Of a stretch of 35,599 nt of DNA, positions 15,599 through 25,381 are shown piece after piece. This DNA is from Candidatus Gastranaerophilales bacterium (GTDB taxonomy: Bacteria; Cyanobacteriota; Vampirovibrionia; Gastranaerophilales; Gastranaerophilaceae): assembly GCA_944324245.1 (NCBI GenBank), contig CALUVO010000088.1, forward strand, positions 1-35,599, read 5' to 3'. Within the stretch, counting starts at the first letter, position 1, and the number at the start of each line of letters is the position of its first letter. Position numbers and translations under genes: made by a program. The notes under the pieces were generated by a model that saw only the letters and a program-made list of their open reading frames with translations, made no database searches and was not told the DNA's origin.

Positions 15599-18500
15599 CG
15601 GGCAGGTCATTATCCTGAGCATATTTTCTTAAAAATTCCGGAATGTTTTCGGGTTTATATACATTACCGTCTTCATCTTTGCCTACAAAAAATACACCTG
15701 TTGTTTCGCCTTTTCCTGTAAGAATTTCGTTGTAGTCTCTTTGGAATTTTCTTTTATGGATTTCCATTTGAGAAAAAATATTTTTAATTGCATAAGCCGC
15801 ATAAGGAGTTTCCTGCTCTATTTGCTCAATCGGTTTATCTTTAATTTTTTTATACAGGTCAATATATTGTTCGTCAGAGAGGTTGAGTTCTTTTTTCATA
15901 AGTTCTGAAAAGTATTTTCTGTAAAGATAGCTTCCGCCCTGAAGATATTCATTGATGAGCATGTCTTCTGTCTTTTTTATGCCGGAGCCGAAATCCCTGT
16001 AATACGCAACGCCGATATTGTCAGCAGGGATATTTTTTATAAATCCCTGCGGTCTGAACGTGTGATAGTTGCCTTTTTCCCAGAAAACATAAGATGTACT
16101 CAAAAGTGCATTCATATCGGGCATATCAAGAGCATCAAGCATTACCTGCTGTATGTTATTGTCAAAACCGTGAACAATAACATTAAAGTTTTCTGCAGTA
16201 ACGCCTTTGTCAAAACCGTATTTTGACAAGTCCAGACCTTTTTTCAGGTACAAAACTTTGTTTTTTATCTCATTGCCGTTTGAGTCAATTGTTGTTATTT
16301 CTTTAACATTTACGCCGTCAGCTTTTAACCCGGATGTTTTTGGGATTTTTGTCTGAGGCAGCGGTATGGCTGTTTTTTGAATTTGCCTGGCTTCTGCTTT
16401 GAGTTTTTTAGAAATGTTTATATAGGCATCTTTATATCTTTCAAAAAAAGCACCGTCACGTTTTACGCTCTTGAGGTCAGATTTTGTCAATATAATTGCA
16501 AGCTCTGAAAGATTGCCCGAACGCAGTTCATAAGCGTATCTTTGAATCAATTTATTCTGTTCATCTATTGTTTCCGCTTTATTACAGTGTTCAAGCAGGT
16601 CATGGTTTTTGATAAGCTGATAAATGTTCAACCTTTCAGCATTGTCCATACCGAATTTTTTGAGAATATAGTATGCGTCATAAGCGGAGTTTGCAGGATG
16701 TATCTTATCACGGCTCATTTCTTCTTTGGTAATGTCGTGCAAAAATGCTGCAAACATAAGTTCTTGCTTTTCTATTTTTGTTAGTGTATTAAAGTCAGGA
16801 CTTTTTACACATTCCTGAAGAACTGCAAGTGTATGAACATCAACTGTATAATCGTGTGTTTGGTGCTGTTTTTTGCCGATTACCGAATAAAATTCAGGCA
16901 CGGCTTTTAATATATCATTAAAAGTCTGCGCCATATCAGGTGAAACAAACCTGCCGTCCGGCAGAACTTTATTGCCCGCAGTAAATTTTTTAACATAAGG
17001 TTTAATCTGCTCTATTGCTGCTTTGGTCTTAGGGTTTTCGATTTCCCGTAATTTTTCGCCGTTATTAATCAATGTCGGATAGCCTGACATAACAGCCTGA
17101 CCTGATTGATTAGTTGAAATTTCAAAACCGAAATAATCCCAGACCTTCATCTGTTCTTTTTTATCAAGCTTATCAATTATATCTTTTATATCATTAATGA
17201 AAGTGTTTCTGTTGTATTGAACAGTCAGTTTAAAATCAGGATTTTTGAAATTCAGTGTTTTAAATTCGGAATCAGGTGCACTGATTTTATCCAATGCATT
17301 AAAGAACGCTGTTTTTTCAAATTCTTCAAGCGGTCTTGTATCGATACCTGCAGATTTTACTAGTTTTGTAATTAGTGAAGAAAGTTCTTCCACACTTTTT
17401 GGTACCAAACCCGTACAGTTGTAATTCTGCTGAAAATCATTTGATAAGAATACTTCTGCCTTGTTTATAAGCAATTTTAGATATTCTTTTTTCTCTTTAA
17501 AACTCAGTTCATTTATTTTTTCTTTTTCGCTAAGCCCTAATTTGTCTGCTTTTATGATAAGAGCTTTTGCTGCAATTGTTTTGCAGTCATTTTTCATATT
17601 GAGAAAAGTTTCATACTCCTCATCATCAAGCTCTGCCAGTGCTTTCATCACGGGAGCATCCTGAGTATAATTGTCCCACGATTCATGGGTATTCATATAG
17701 CTGAACAAATTTCTTTCAAAAAGACGGTTGTATTCGGTTTCATTTAATTTCACCAGCTCAAAGACTGTGGAAGGATATATATATGACCGGACGGAATTTT
17801 GAATCTTTTTAAATTTTTCAAATTCTTTATCGCTGAATTGAGCCAGTCTGGCGGCATTCCAGCCGTCAGGCGCGGAGTAGTAAAATCCGTTAAACACCTG
17901 GAAGTTATTGTAAAGGCCTCTTTTTTCAAAATTCTCCCAGCCTTTTTCATCCAGTGTATTTACAAGAGCGCTTATTTCTTTAGCGTCGTAATATTTTTCA
18001 GATTTACTAAGCAGTGCACGGTCTTCAAAGAGTTTTTTATCCTGTGCGAGTTTGAACTGTTCATCAGTTAAAGATGCAAGATAAGCCCAATCTTCGTAGT
18101 CAAACTGCTTCATTTCATCAATTTTGCGTTTTTTAATATTTTCCCAATCCTTATCAGAAAGCACCGCAAGGTCTTTTAAGCCGTATGCACGGTTGGTAGT
18201 TGTCAGAAGATTTCTTTTTCTCAGGCTTTCAATTGCATCATCATCAAATTTCAAAACAGACATAATATCTTCAGGCTGCATTTTAAAATCGGTTAAATCT
18301 TTAGTGATTTCCATTAAAAGCTGCCAATCTTTATTACTGAGAGCTGCAAAATCAAGGATAATATCACCTTTTAATTTTTTGTTTGTTCTGTATTTAACAT
18401 CTTTTTCTGCATAAGAAAGTATTCTTACTCTCGAAAGATAAGACGGTGTAAGATTTTTTACATCATCGCTTTTGGCTTTTTCAAGCATTCTGTGCAGTGT

Positions 18501-19901
18501 TTGTGCTTTAACACCTGTATCTAAAAGCCCTGAATATAAAACAGTATTCCACTCATTGTCTGTCATATCAGCTACCTGCTTTATAAAATCATGAAGCCAG
18601 AAGTCAGTTATGTGGTGGTCTGCATTTATATCAAGAAGGTAACGTTTTTCAACATTTTTCCACTGTGTATCATTTAACTTGCAAAGCTCAGATATCTCCG
18701 CACCGCCTATATCGTGTAAGATTTCATCGGTTTTATGCGGTGCATAAAGATTGCGGCGCAAAGCTGCCTGATGTTCTTCATCAGTCATTCTGGCAAGATA
18801 TGTATAATCGAGCATACCGAATTTTTTCAGCCCCGGTTTTGCATCGAACAAGCCGCGTTTTTTAAGCTTTTCCCACTGTTCGTCAGTAATTTTGAGAGCA
18901 GAATCAAAGTCAATCCTGAAACTACGGTCAAAACTGCTTAAATTCGTCAACTTAGGATGACCTTCTTCTAAAAGTCCGCGTTTTTCAAAGATTTTGTTAT
19001 TTTTATCACCCTCAATAAAGTTCGTTAAATGGTAATGTCTGTTACTTAACACGTTAGACAATTCAAAACGTATTGTATCTCTATCCCGATAATCACCGGT
19101 AATTTTTACCATTACATCAGAATCATATTTTTGAATAAATGAATTAACAGCCTCATACAATTCATCATCACTCATATCAGCAAGCGCTTTTGCAGCATCA
19201 GGGTTTAGAGAGGAATCACGCATGGTTTTTATTTCGTCTATTTCATAGCCAAACTCTTTATCTTTAGCTTTGCCGGACGCTCTATACCCTAAAGAACCGG
19301 AAACAGACATTTTAACCGGCTTTTCGTCTTTGTCTATCATTGTGTTATCTTTAGACAGCCCGTTTCTGTTGCCGAGCCATACATCGGCAACAAAAGATTC
19401 ATACAGAGCTTTTTTGTTAGTTTCTGCCGGTGCAAGTTGTTCTTCAAAAATTTCTACAAGCCAGCCTGTTTTTCCGTTTTTGTCAAATGCAATATATTCA
19501 GGTGTCCTCACTCCGACACTTTGATACAGTTTTGATGCCATAATTTGCTGGGTTATACGCTCTTTATTATCTACATATTTGATTTTATAAATCTTGTTTG
19601 TTTCAGGCAGCAGAACATATTCATGGTGTTTTGTCTTAAAGAGAGTAAGCTCTTTTTCTTCACCGTTTGTACTTAATTTTACGGTTGATTTTTCTGCACG
19701 TTTTTCCAATTCCTCACGAAAATGTGTGCCGTCATAGGGTTTGCCTTTAAAACTTATATTGTTATATGCCGCATAAAGTTTAGGCTCAGCAGGTGCCGGT
19801 GCTTTTTTAGAATCAGTAAATGCAGCCACAGGAGCCTGTAAAAATTCTTTTTCCGTTTTTCTGTCGGGATATGGGTTGAATGACGTATTGGTTATGCGCA
19901 T
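15579..19901 (-). CDS. Very large multidomain protein: kinase-like region, helical repeats, HD domain, unknown C-terminal module
   Basis: The product has 1440 residues and no signal peptide. Residues 1-55 are low-complexity and end in NNISFKG. Residues 85-290 resemble a kinase-type fold: IYKIKYVDNKERITQQIMAS, a catalytic-loop-like ADVWLGNRNGLSKDN, and an activation-type segment VKMSVSGSLGYRASGK in which the expected metal-binding Asp seems replaced. About 13 repeats of the form SDKDWENIKKRGL run from about 300 to 770, spaced 30-39 residues. An HD phosphohydrolase-like domain spans about 1010-1120: His1023, His1055-Asp1056, His1100 and His1105. The last 220 residues (VIVHGFDNN, LLSTSYVFW, AYYRDFGSG) match nothing I recognise. 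The start has an AAAAAGGAAC site. It could be a regulatory or secreted effector-like protein. Confidence 0.75.
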   Translation of the reverse strand: MRITNTSFNPYPDRKTEKEFLQAPVAAFTDSKKAPAPAEPKLYAAYNNISFKGKPYDGTHFREELEKRAEKSTVKLSTNGEEKELTLFKTKHHEYVLLPETNKIYKIKYVDNKERITQQIMASKLYQSVGVRTPEYIAFDKNGKTGWLVEIFEEQLAPAETNKKALYESFVADVWLGNRNGLSKDNTMIDKDEKPVKMSVSGSLGYRASGKAKDKEFGYEIDEIKTMRDSSLNPDAAKALADMSDDELYEAVNSFIQKYDSDVMVKITGDYRDRDTIRFELSNVLSNRHYHLTNFIEGDKNNKIFEKRGLLEEGHPKLTNLSSFDRSFRIDFDSALKITDEQWEKLKKRGLFDAKPGLKKFGMLDYTYLARMTDEEHQAALRRNLYAPHKTDEILHDIGGAEISELCKLNDTQWKNVEKRYLLDINADHHITDFWLHDFIKQVADMTDNEWNTVLYSGLLDTGVKAQTLHRMLEKAKSDDVKNLTPSYLSRVRILSYAEKDVKYRTNKKLKGDIILDFAALSNKDWQLLMEITKDLTDFKMQPEDIMSVLKFDDDAIESLRKRNLLTTTNRAYGLKDLAVLSDKDWENIKKRKIDEMKQFDYEDWAYLASLTDEQFKLAQDKKLFEDRALLSKSEKYYDAKEISALVNTLDEKGWENFEKRGLYNNFQVFNGFYYSAPDGWNAARLAQFSDKEFEKFKKIQNSVRSYIYPSTVFELVKLNETEYNRLFERNLFSYMNTHESWDNYTQDAPVMKALAELDDEEYETFLNMKNDCKTIAAKALIIKADKLGLSEKEKINELSFKEKKEYLKLLINKAEVFLSNDFQQNYNCTGLVPKSVEELSSLITKLVKSAGIDTRPLEEFEKTAFFNALDKISAPDSEFKTLNFKNPDFKLTVQYNRNTFINDIKDIIDKLDKKEQMKVWDYFGFEISTNQSGQAVMSGYPTLINNGEKLREIENPKTKAAIEQIKPYVKKFTAGNKVLPDGRFVSPDMAQTFNDILKAVPEFYSVIGKKQHQTHDYTVDVHTLAVLQECVKSPDFNTLTKIEKQELMFAAFLHDITKEEMSRDKIHPANSAYDAYYILKKFGMDNAERLNIYQLIKNHDLLEHCNKAETIDEQNKLIQRYAYELRSGNLSELAIILTKSDLKSVKRDGAFFERYKDAYINISKKLKAEARQIQKTAIPLPQTKIPKTSGLKADGVNVKEITTIDSNGNEIKNKVLYLKKGLDLSKYGFDKGVTAENFNVIVHGFDNNIQQVMLDALDMPDMNALLSTSYVFWEKGNYHTFRPQGFIKNIPADNIGVAYYRDFGSGIKKTEDMLINEYLQGGSYLYRKYFSELMKKELNLSDEQYIDLYKKIKDKPIEQIEQETPYAAYAIKNIFSQMEIHKRKFQRDYNEILTGKGETTGVFFVGKDEDGNVYKPENIPEFLRKYAQDNDLPVIYLGE

Positions 19902-20034
19902 AAAAGTTCCTTTTTCACACTTGAATCCATGAAAACAAAACGCAGTGAAAAATTGCCTGTTTATGATTAATGATATTTTTATATTTATAAATACTTACAA
20001 TATTATTTCTCTTTTAAATGAATAATCTTTCATA

Positions 20035-20040
20035 TATACT
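20035..20040 (+). promoter_or_regulatory. -10 box for lepA, leaderless
   Basis: TATACT ends 6 bases before the ATG at 20047, with a poor TTTTAA at the -35 position. The expected transcript start falls on the ATG itself, which favours ATG 20047 over the in-frame GTG at 20041. Confidence 0.45.
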
Positions 20041-20046
20041 GTGGTT

Positions 20047-21852
20047 ATGACAAGAGATATTAAAAACGTAAGAAACTTTTGTATCATAGCCCATATTGAC
20101 CATGGCAAATCAACACTTGCTGACCGTTTGCTGGAATATACCGGTACTGTTGCACAGCGTGATATGCAAAATCAGCTGCTTGATTCAATGGATATCGAGC
20201 GTGAACGAGGTATTACAATAAAGCTTAATGCCGCCCGTATGAAATACAAAGCAAAAGACGGTCAGGAATATGAATTAAACCTTATTGATACTCCGGGGCA
20301 CGTGGATTTTTCTTACGAGGTTTCGCGCTCTCTTGCTGCTTGTGAAGGCGCATTGCTTATAGTAGATTCTACACAGGGAGTTGAGGCGCAAACTCTTGCA
20401 AATGCTTATCTTGCAATTGAACAGGACTTAGAAATTATTCCTGTTATAAATAAAATAGATTTGCCATCGGCTGATGTGGACAGAGTAAAAGATGAAATTG
20501 AGGAAATTCTCGGTATTGATGCCGAACACGCAATTCCTGCAAGTGCAAAAGCGGGTATTGGTATTGAGGATATCTTAGAAGCAATAGTAAAATTTGTTCC
20601 GCCGCCGGAGGACACCTCTGACAAGCCTTTAAGAGCGCTTGTCTTTGACAGTGCATATGACTCGTATCTTGGTACTCTTTGCTTTTTCAAGATAGTCGAC
20701 GGAAGCATTAAAGTCGGGGATAAAGTAAAATTTATGGCATCTGGAAACAAATACGAGGTTGTTGAACTCGGTTATCTCAATCCTAACAGAGTTCCTGTAA
20801 ATGAACTCCGAACAGGTGATGTTGGTTATATGGCATGCTCAATTAAAGAGTTAACACGATTTGTGGGTGATACGGTTACACATGCCGAACAGCCAGCTGC
20901 AGAACCTTTGCCTGGTTACAAAGAAGCATTGCCTGTAGTGTTTTCCGGTCTATATCCTGTAGACAATGATGATTATCAGGATTTAAAAGAGTCTTTAGAA
21001 AAGCTTAAACTAAACGATTCCTCTATTACTTTTGAGCCGGAAACTTCCTCTGCGCTGGGGTTCGGTTTTAGATGCGGATTTTTGGGTATGCTGCACATGG
21101 AAATAGCGCAGGAACGTCTGGAAAGAGAGTATGACCTTTCTCTTGTTACAACAGCACCTTCTGTAGTATATCGTGTACACAAGACTGACGGTACTGTTGT
21201 AGAGATAGACAATCCTTCAAATTTACCTGATCCGCAGTACAGAGAGTATATTGAAGAACCTTATGTAAAAGTAAATATCATTGCTCCAAATGATTATACT
21301 GGCACTTTAATGGATTTGTGCCAGAGCAAGAGAGGCATTTTTATAAATATGCACTATATTGATAAAGTGCGTGTGGATTTGGAATATGAAATGCCTTTGA
21401 GTGAAGTTATTGTTGATTTTTATGACCAGTTAAAATCCCGCACAAAGGGTTATGCAAGTATGGATTACGAGTTTAAAGAATACAAACGCTCCGACCTTGT
21501 AAAACTTGATGTTATGCTTGCAGGTGAAGTTGTAGATGCGTTGAGTGCGATTGTACATAAGGACAATGCTTTTTATGTAGGTCAAAAACTTACGGCAAAA
21601 CTAAAAGATATAATTCCCCGCCAGATGTTTGAAGTGCCTATTCAGGCAGCTGTGGGAGGCAGAATTATTGCACGTACAAACATAAAAGCATTGAGAAAAA
21701 GCGTGCTTGATAAATGTTATGGCGGCGATATTTCACGTAAACGCAAGCTTTTAGAAAAACAGAAAAAAGGTAAAAAACGTATGAAAGCAGTAGGACGTGT
21801 AGAAGTCCCTCAGGAAGCGTTTATGGCTGTGTTATCTTTAAACGAAGATTAA
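20047..21852 (+). CDS. lepA: Elongation factor 4 (LepA GTPase)
   Basis: This translational GTPase binds the ribosome and influences translation or ribosome assembly under stress. It has the G1 motif AHIDHGKST, the switch region [20 protein letters not shown] and NKIDLP. The LepA-specific C-terminal domain ends the protein ([22 protein letters not shown], landmarks only). Length (601 residues from ATG 20047) is normal. It is a lone gene between the 1440-residue gene and a convergent response-regulator gene. A weak hairpin overlaps the stop. Confidence 0.97.
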   Translation: MTRDIKNVRNFCIIAHIDHGKSTLADRLLEYTGTVAQRDMQNQLLDSMDIERERGITIKLNAARMKYKAKDGQEYELNLIDTPGHVDFSYEVSRSLAACEGALLIVDSTQGVEAQTLANAYLAIEQDLEIIPVINKIDLPSADVDRVKDEIEEILGIDAEHAIPASAKAGIGIEDILEAIVKFVPPPEDTSDKPLRALVFDSAYDSYLGTLCFFKIVDGSIKVGDKVKFMASGNKYEVVELGYLNPNRVPVNELRTGDVGYMACSIKELTRFVGDTVTHAEQPAAEPLPGYKEALPVVFSGLYPVDNDDYQDLKESLEKLKLNDSSITFEPETSSALGFGFRCGFLGMLHMEIAQERLEREYDLSLVTTAPSVVYRVHKTDGTVVEIDNPSNLPDPQYREYIEEPYVKVNIIAPNDYTGTLMDLCQSKRGIFINMHYIDKVRVDLEYEMPLSEVIVDFYDQLKSRTKGYASMDYEFKEYKRSDLVKLDVMLAGEVVDALSAIVHKDNAFYVGQKLTAKLKDIIPRQMFEVPIQAAVGGRIIARTNIKALRKSVLDKCYGGDISRKRKLLEKQKKGKKRMKAVGRVEVPQEAFMAVLSLNED

Positions 21853-21884
21853 GCAGCTTGCTTTTCATACAAAGACATTTTTAT

Positions 21885-22229
21885 TTAAACGTATTTTTTA
21901 ACTGTATTCAAAAATTCCATAATCTGAATAGGTTTTGAAATATAATCAGCACAGCCGAGTTCTTTGGCTTTATCTATTTCAGTATCCATTGCGCAGGCTG
22001 ATACAACAATAATCGGAGTCTTTTTATTGTATATCTGCAAAAAGTCATATCCGGACACCACAGGCATCTGGATATCCAGCAGTATCAGGTCATAATCATT
22101 TTCCATTGCTTTTTCAAGACCCTCTTCCCCGTCAGCAGCCGTGTCAATTTCGTAATTTTGAGATATTAATATATCCTTCATCAATTTCAAATTTAGTTCA
22201 TTATCTTCTATGATAAGTATTTTTCTCAT
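21885..22229 (-). CDS. Single-domain response regulator (CheY-like)
   Basis: The 114-residue receiver domain has acidic Glu8/Asp9, phosphoacceptor Asp52 in ILLDIQMP, Ser/Thr-type SAC at about 77 and Lys99 in YISKPI. There is no output domain, so it acts by protein contact, as CheY or Spo0F do. It begins 2 bases after the stop of the histidine kinase gene at 22232-23521 and is almost certainly its partner. The start has a GAAG site. Confidence 0.93.
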   Translation of the reverse strand: MRKILIIEDNELNLKLMKDILISQNYEIDTAADGEEGLEKAMENDYDLILLDIQMPVVSGYDFLQIYNKKTPIIVVSACAMDTEIDKAKELGCADYISKPIQIMEFLNTVKKYV

Positions 22230-22231
22230 TT

Positions 22232-23521
22232 TTAAACTTCTTTTTTATTTTGCTTATGAACTAAAGGCAATTTTACATAGAAGGTTGTACCTTCATTTAC
22301 TTTACTTTCGAACCATATTTTGCCGCCATGGAGCTCTACAAGCTCTTTTGTAATAGTGAGACCTAGTCCTGTTGAGCTTTCTTTTTTTGAATAGACATTA
22401 TTTAATTGTACAAATTTACCGAAAATTTTTCCGGCATACTTCTCATCTATACCAATGCCGTTATCCTGAACATAAATAGTAACATATTTTTTTTCGGGTT
22501 TGTATCCGATTTCAATTTTGCCGTTTTCCTGTGTAAATTTAATGGCATTGCTTAAAAGATTGTACAAAATCTGTTGAATTTTTTGATAATCTGCATCAAT
22601 TTCCAAAAAATCATTTGTAGCTTTTACAAGCTCTATGTGTTTTTTGTTTGCAAGAGGGCGTACAATGTTTACAACTTCATTTAATGAAGTCTGCAAATTA
22701 AAACGGCCAAGTGCAAGTTTTATTGCTTTTGCCTCTATTTTAGAAATTTCAAGTATTTCATTAATCATTCCGAGAAGATGCAGCCCAGAAACATGGATAT
22801 CTGTTACATATTCTTCCTGCTTTTCATTAAGAGGACCGAATATTTTCATAGACAATGCTTCAGAAAATCCGATAATAGCATTCAACGGCGTCCTGAGTTC
22901 ATGCGATATGTTGGCCAGAAAATCATTTTTAAGCTTGTCTGCAGCAAGTATTTTTTCATTCTGCTTTTTAATTGTTGCATAGGCATTTGTTTTGTCAACA
23001 ATACTATCTTGCAGGGCTCTTAGTTGCAATTTGAAAACATTTGCCAGTTCTGAATCTTTAATTGAATATGAAACAAGAGAACTAAATGCTTTTGCAGCTG
23101 TTTCATTTTCTTGAGTGAAAGGCAGGCTGCCGGAGCGGGAAACCAGCATAAAGCCGAAAACAGTTTCTCTTATATTGAGCTTTGCAAGAAGAAAGCACGA
23201 ATTTGTTTTCTTTAATTTCAACGCATTAAAAAATGCTGAATCTTCATCAAAAGTAAATACAGATGAGTCATATAGTTTTGTTTTTAAAATCTCAGGGAAA
23301 TTAATACTTGTATCTTCTGCTCTTACAGGCGTATTATCACCATATGTCATACGAAATTGGATGTTTGCACATCCTGCATTAAGATAGCAAATATATGCAT
23401 TGTCAAAATCCACTATGCTTTTAAATTCAATAACTGATTTTTCAAAACTTTTTTCTAAATCATCATCCGATGCCAGTATATCAGGTATTCTGTCTAGTAT
23501 GTTTTTAAATTTATCATTCAT
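22232..23521 (-). CDS. GAF-domain histidine kinase
   Basis: The 429-residue soluble kinase starts with a GAF-like domain (about 15-155). A coiled coil (about 165-195) leads to a HisKA domain with His207 in FLANISHELRTPLNAIIGFSEA, and a HATPase domain with NLLSNAIKFT, DNGIGI and STGLGLTITKELVELHGG. It phosphorylates the adjacent single-domain regulator. No membrane segment is seen, so the signal is internal. Two features at the start agree: the ATG lies 8 bases after a consensus -10, and no Shine-Dalgarno site is present. Confidence 0.92.
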   Translation of the reverse strand: MNDKFKNILDRIPDILASDDDLEKSFEKSVIEFKSIVDFDNAYICYLNAGCANIQFRMTYGDNTPVRAEDTSINFPEILKTKLYDSSVFTFDEDSAFFNALKLKKTNSCFLLAKLNIRETVFGFMLVSRSGSLPFTQENETAAKAFSSLVSYSIKDSELANVFKLQLRALQDSIVDKTNAYATIKKQNEKILAADKLKNDFLANISHELRTPLNAIIGFSEALSMKIFGPLNEKQEEYVTDIHVSGLHLLGMINEILEISKIEAKAIKLALGRFNLQTSLNEVVNIVRPLANKKHIELVKATNDFLEIDADYQKIQQILYNLLSNAIKFTQENGKIEIGYKPEKKYVTIYVQDNGIGIDEKYAGKIFGKFVQLNNVYSKKESSTGLGLTITKELVELHGGKIWFESKVNEGTTFYVKLPLVHKQNKKEV

Positions 23522-23529
23522 AGTTATCT

Positions 23530-23558
23530 ATTATAGAATTATCTAACAATAAAGACAA
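23530..23558 (-). promoter_or_regulatory. Promoter of the GAF kinase/response regulator operon, leaderless
   Basis: On the minus strand TTGTCT (23553-23558), a 17-base spacer and TATAAT (23530-23535) form a near-consensus promoter. The -10 ends 8 bases before the ATG at 23521, so the transcript begins at or within 2 bases of the start codon. Confidence 0.8.
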
Positions 23559-23631
23559 CATTTTATTGATTTCTAAATATTACGATGTTAATATATATAG
23601 GCTAATCACTAAAATAAGAGACATTAATAAT

Positions 23632-24423
23632 ATGATAAAAAGATTACAAAGCATTTCTTTGCTTAAAAATTTTCCTGCAAAAAAGGCAATTAAAAAAAGT
23701 GTTATAACCATAGAACTCGCTGGTGCTGCAGCGATTATGCCGTTGTCTGCAAAATACTCCGGTAAGATAGAAAAACTCGTTTTTCAAACGGGTGATAAAT
23801 TTATAGAAGAGAAAAATTTTTATAACGCAGAAGAAGCACAGAAGCTGCTTGCACAAGTCAGTAAACTTACAATGTTGAGAAACAATGAATTGACTAAGAT
23901 AAATCGTCAAAAATTGCAGATATTAAAAGTCATTCGTGAAGATAAAAATTGCTGTTCTTCTACTGATAAAAAGAAACTGGCAGAAGAGATTGTCAGATTA
24001 TCAAATGAATATGGCGCCAATCCTGTTCATATAGCTTGTATTGCAAAAAAAGAGTCCCATTTTACAGAAAATGTGAACAAGGGGCCTGCTAAAGGCTTAA
24101 TGCAAATTACGAAAATAGCTGTTAAAGATATGTATCAGCGGCCGCATTTGTATCATACCGCTCTTGCTGATATAAAAAAAGAATATCCTACATATGAGGC
24201 TTTATTTTCTGCAATACAGCTAAATTCTGAATTAAATTTGAGAGTAGGAATTATTGCTTTTCTGCAAAGACTGGAAAAAGCAAACGGAAATGTAGAAATA
24301 GCTCTGCAGAATTACAACGGTTCATCAAGAAAAATTGCATATGCAAATTCTATTATGAAAGATATTAAAAAATACGCAGCTGAGTATAAAGAACTAAAAA
24401 ATTCATCACAAAAACCGGCTTAA
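23632..24423 (+). CDS. Small lytic transglycosylase (SLT domain)
   Basis: From ATG 23632 the protein has 263 residues. An earlier TTG at 23566 is possible, but the ATG is followed directly by a signal-like N-terminus: basic residues, then SVITIELAGAAAIMPLSA (23-40). The C-terminal SLT domain has catalytic Glu141 in IAKKESHF, then GPAKGLMQITKIAV and LQNYNGSSRKI near the end. It should act on peptidoglycan outside the membrane. Its last 4 bases overlap the end of the minus-strand ART-like gene. The two are convergent, so they are not one operon. Confidence 0.85.
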   Translation: MIKRLQSISLLKNFPAKKAIKKSVITIELAGAAAIMPLSAKYSGKIEKLVFQTGDKFIEEKNFYNAEEAQKLLAQVSKLTMLRNNELTKINRQKLQILKVIREDKNCCSSTDKKKLAEEIVRLSNEYGANPVHIACIAKKESHFTENVNKGPAKGLMQITKIAVKDMYQRPHLYHTALADIKKEYPTYEALFSAIQLNSELNLRVGIIAFLQRLEKANGNVEIALQNYNGSSRKIAYANSIMKDIKKYAAEYKELKNSSQKPA

Positions 24424-25313
24424 ATTTTATCATACCAGCTAAAACGTTTTATTGAAGTATCTATTGTGTATTGTGCATTATCTGTAGGCATAAAAAACGG
24501 AATAAAGGCTTCTATTTTATCCTGTTGGGTTGCATAAGGATAGCTTTTGCCGTTTACGTGTAAAACTTTTAATTGTGCATAGTTCAAAATATCTGCAAAC
24601 CTGTTTCGCTGTTTTACTATAGAGAGTTTTGGCACCTCAGCTTTTATAACAACAACCGGGCATTTTGAATTACCGTCTTTTTTCGGTACGGAAGCAGCAA
24701 TATCATACTCGGAAGACGCTGACAAAAAAACATTGCCATACTCAGGATCCGCTGCTTTATCCAACATTATACATCTTATAGTATCTTCAAAAACCGGATT
24801 TGGATAAAGAAAATATTTCAACTCGGAAATAGTTTCATCTTTTGGTTGATATTTGAACAAAGAAGAACAACACCCGTTTTGCTGCAGATTTTTTATACCT
24901 TCCTGCGGGTTATCAAAATACATTCCCCTATACACTGTTTCTGTTCCGAGATACTTTGAAAATTTAGTTCTTAGCTCAAACGGTTCAATTTTTGATGTAT
25001 CAATTTTCTCTTTTATTACGAAATTCTCAAATTCCTCAAAACGGGAAGCCAGTCCTGGATCTACCAGCAGAATCTTATGTTTTTTGTCTATACCTGAATT
25101 TTCAAACAAATCATCGTACTTCCATTTTTGATAAGCGTATAGCTGTTCCAGCAGGTAGTCAAGACTTTCATCGTGTCTTGCAAGAAAATTGTACAGCTTT
25201 GGATTGTCGAAAGGGTTAATATGCTTTTGGCAGATATCATCATACAGGGATTCTGCTGTTTGCTGCAAAGTCGGAACCGTATTTAGCTCATTTTGAGCTT
25301 TAATTTTTAACAT
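24420..25313 (-). CDS. Putative ADP-ribosyltransferase-fold protein
   Basis: This 297-residue protein has a layout resembling R-S-E class ADP-ribosyltransferases: Arg129 in ETVYRGMYF, a serine motif at 198-200 in NVFLSASSEYDIA, and Glu268 in QQDKIEAFIPFF. Strand-like segments lie between them (CPVVVIKAEV). The residue two before Glu268 is Lys, not the usual Gln/Glu, so activity or target class is uncertain, and the fold call itself is inference. No Shine-Dalgarno site precedes the ATG. The same frame stays open about 34 codons upstream without an ATG, GTG or TTG start, hinting at loss of an N-terminal part. It may once have been continuous with the 212-residue ORF just upstream. Confidence 0.5.
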   Translation of the reverse strand: MLKIKAQNELNTVPTLQQTAESLYDDICQKHINPFDNPKLYNFLARHDESLDYLLEQLYAYQKWKYDDLFENSGIDKKHKILLVDPGLASRFEEFENFVIKEKIDTSKIEPFELRTKFSKYLGTETVYRGMYFDNPQEGIKNLQQNGCCSSLFKYQPKDETISELKYFLYPNPVFEDTIRCIMLDKAADPEYGNVFLSASSEYDIAASVPKKDGNSKCPVVVIKAEVPKLSIVKQRNRFADILNYAQLKVLHVNGKSYPYATQQDKIEAFIPFFMPTDNAQYTIDTSIKRFSWYDKI

Positions 25314-25381
25314 TTTTTGATTAAAAGTCTTATAGGGTTCTTTGCTTAATTCCGCTTTTATATCATTAATAACTTCTTTAG

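Noticed and set aside
20041..20046. GTG start for lepA
   Set aside because: The family starts at MTRDIKN-like sequence, and the -10 box points to a transcript start at ATG 20047.
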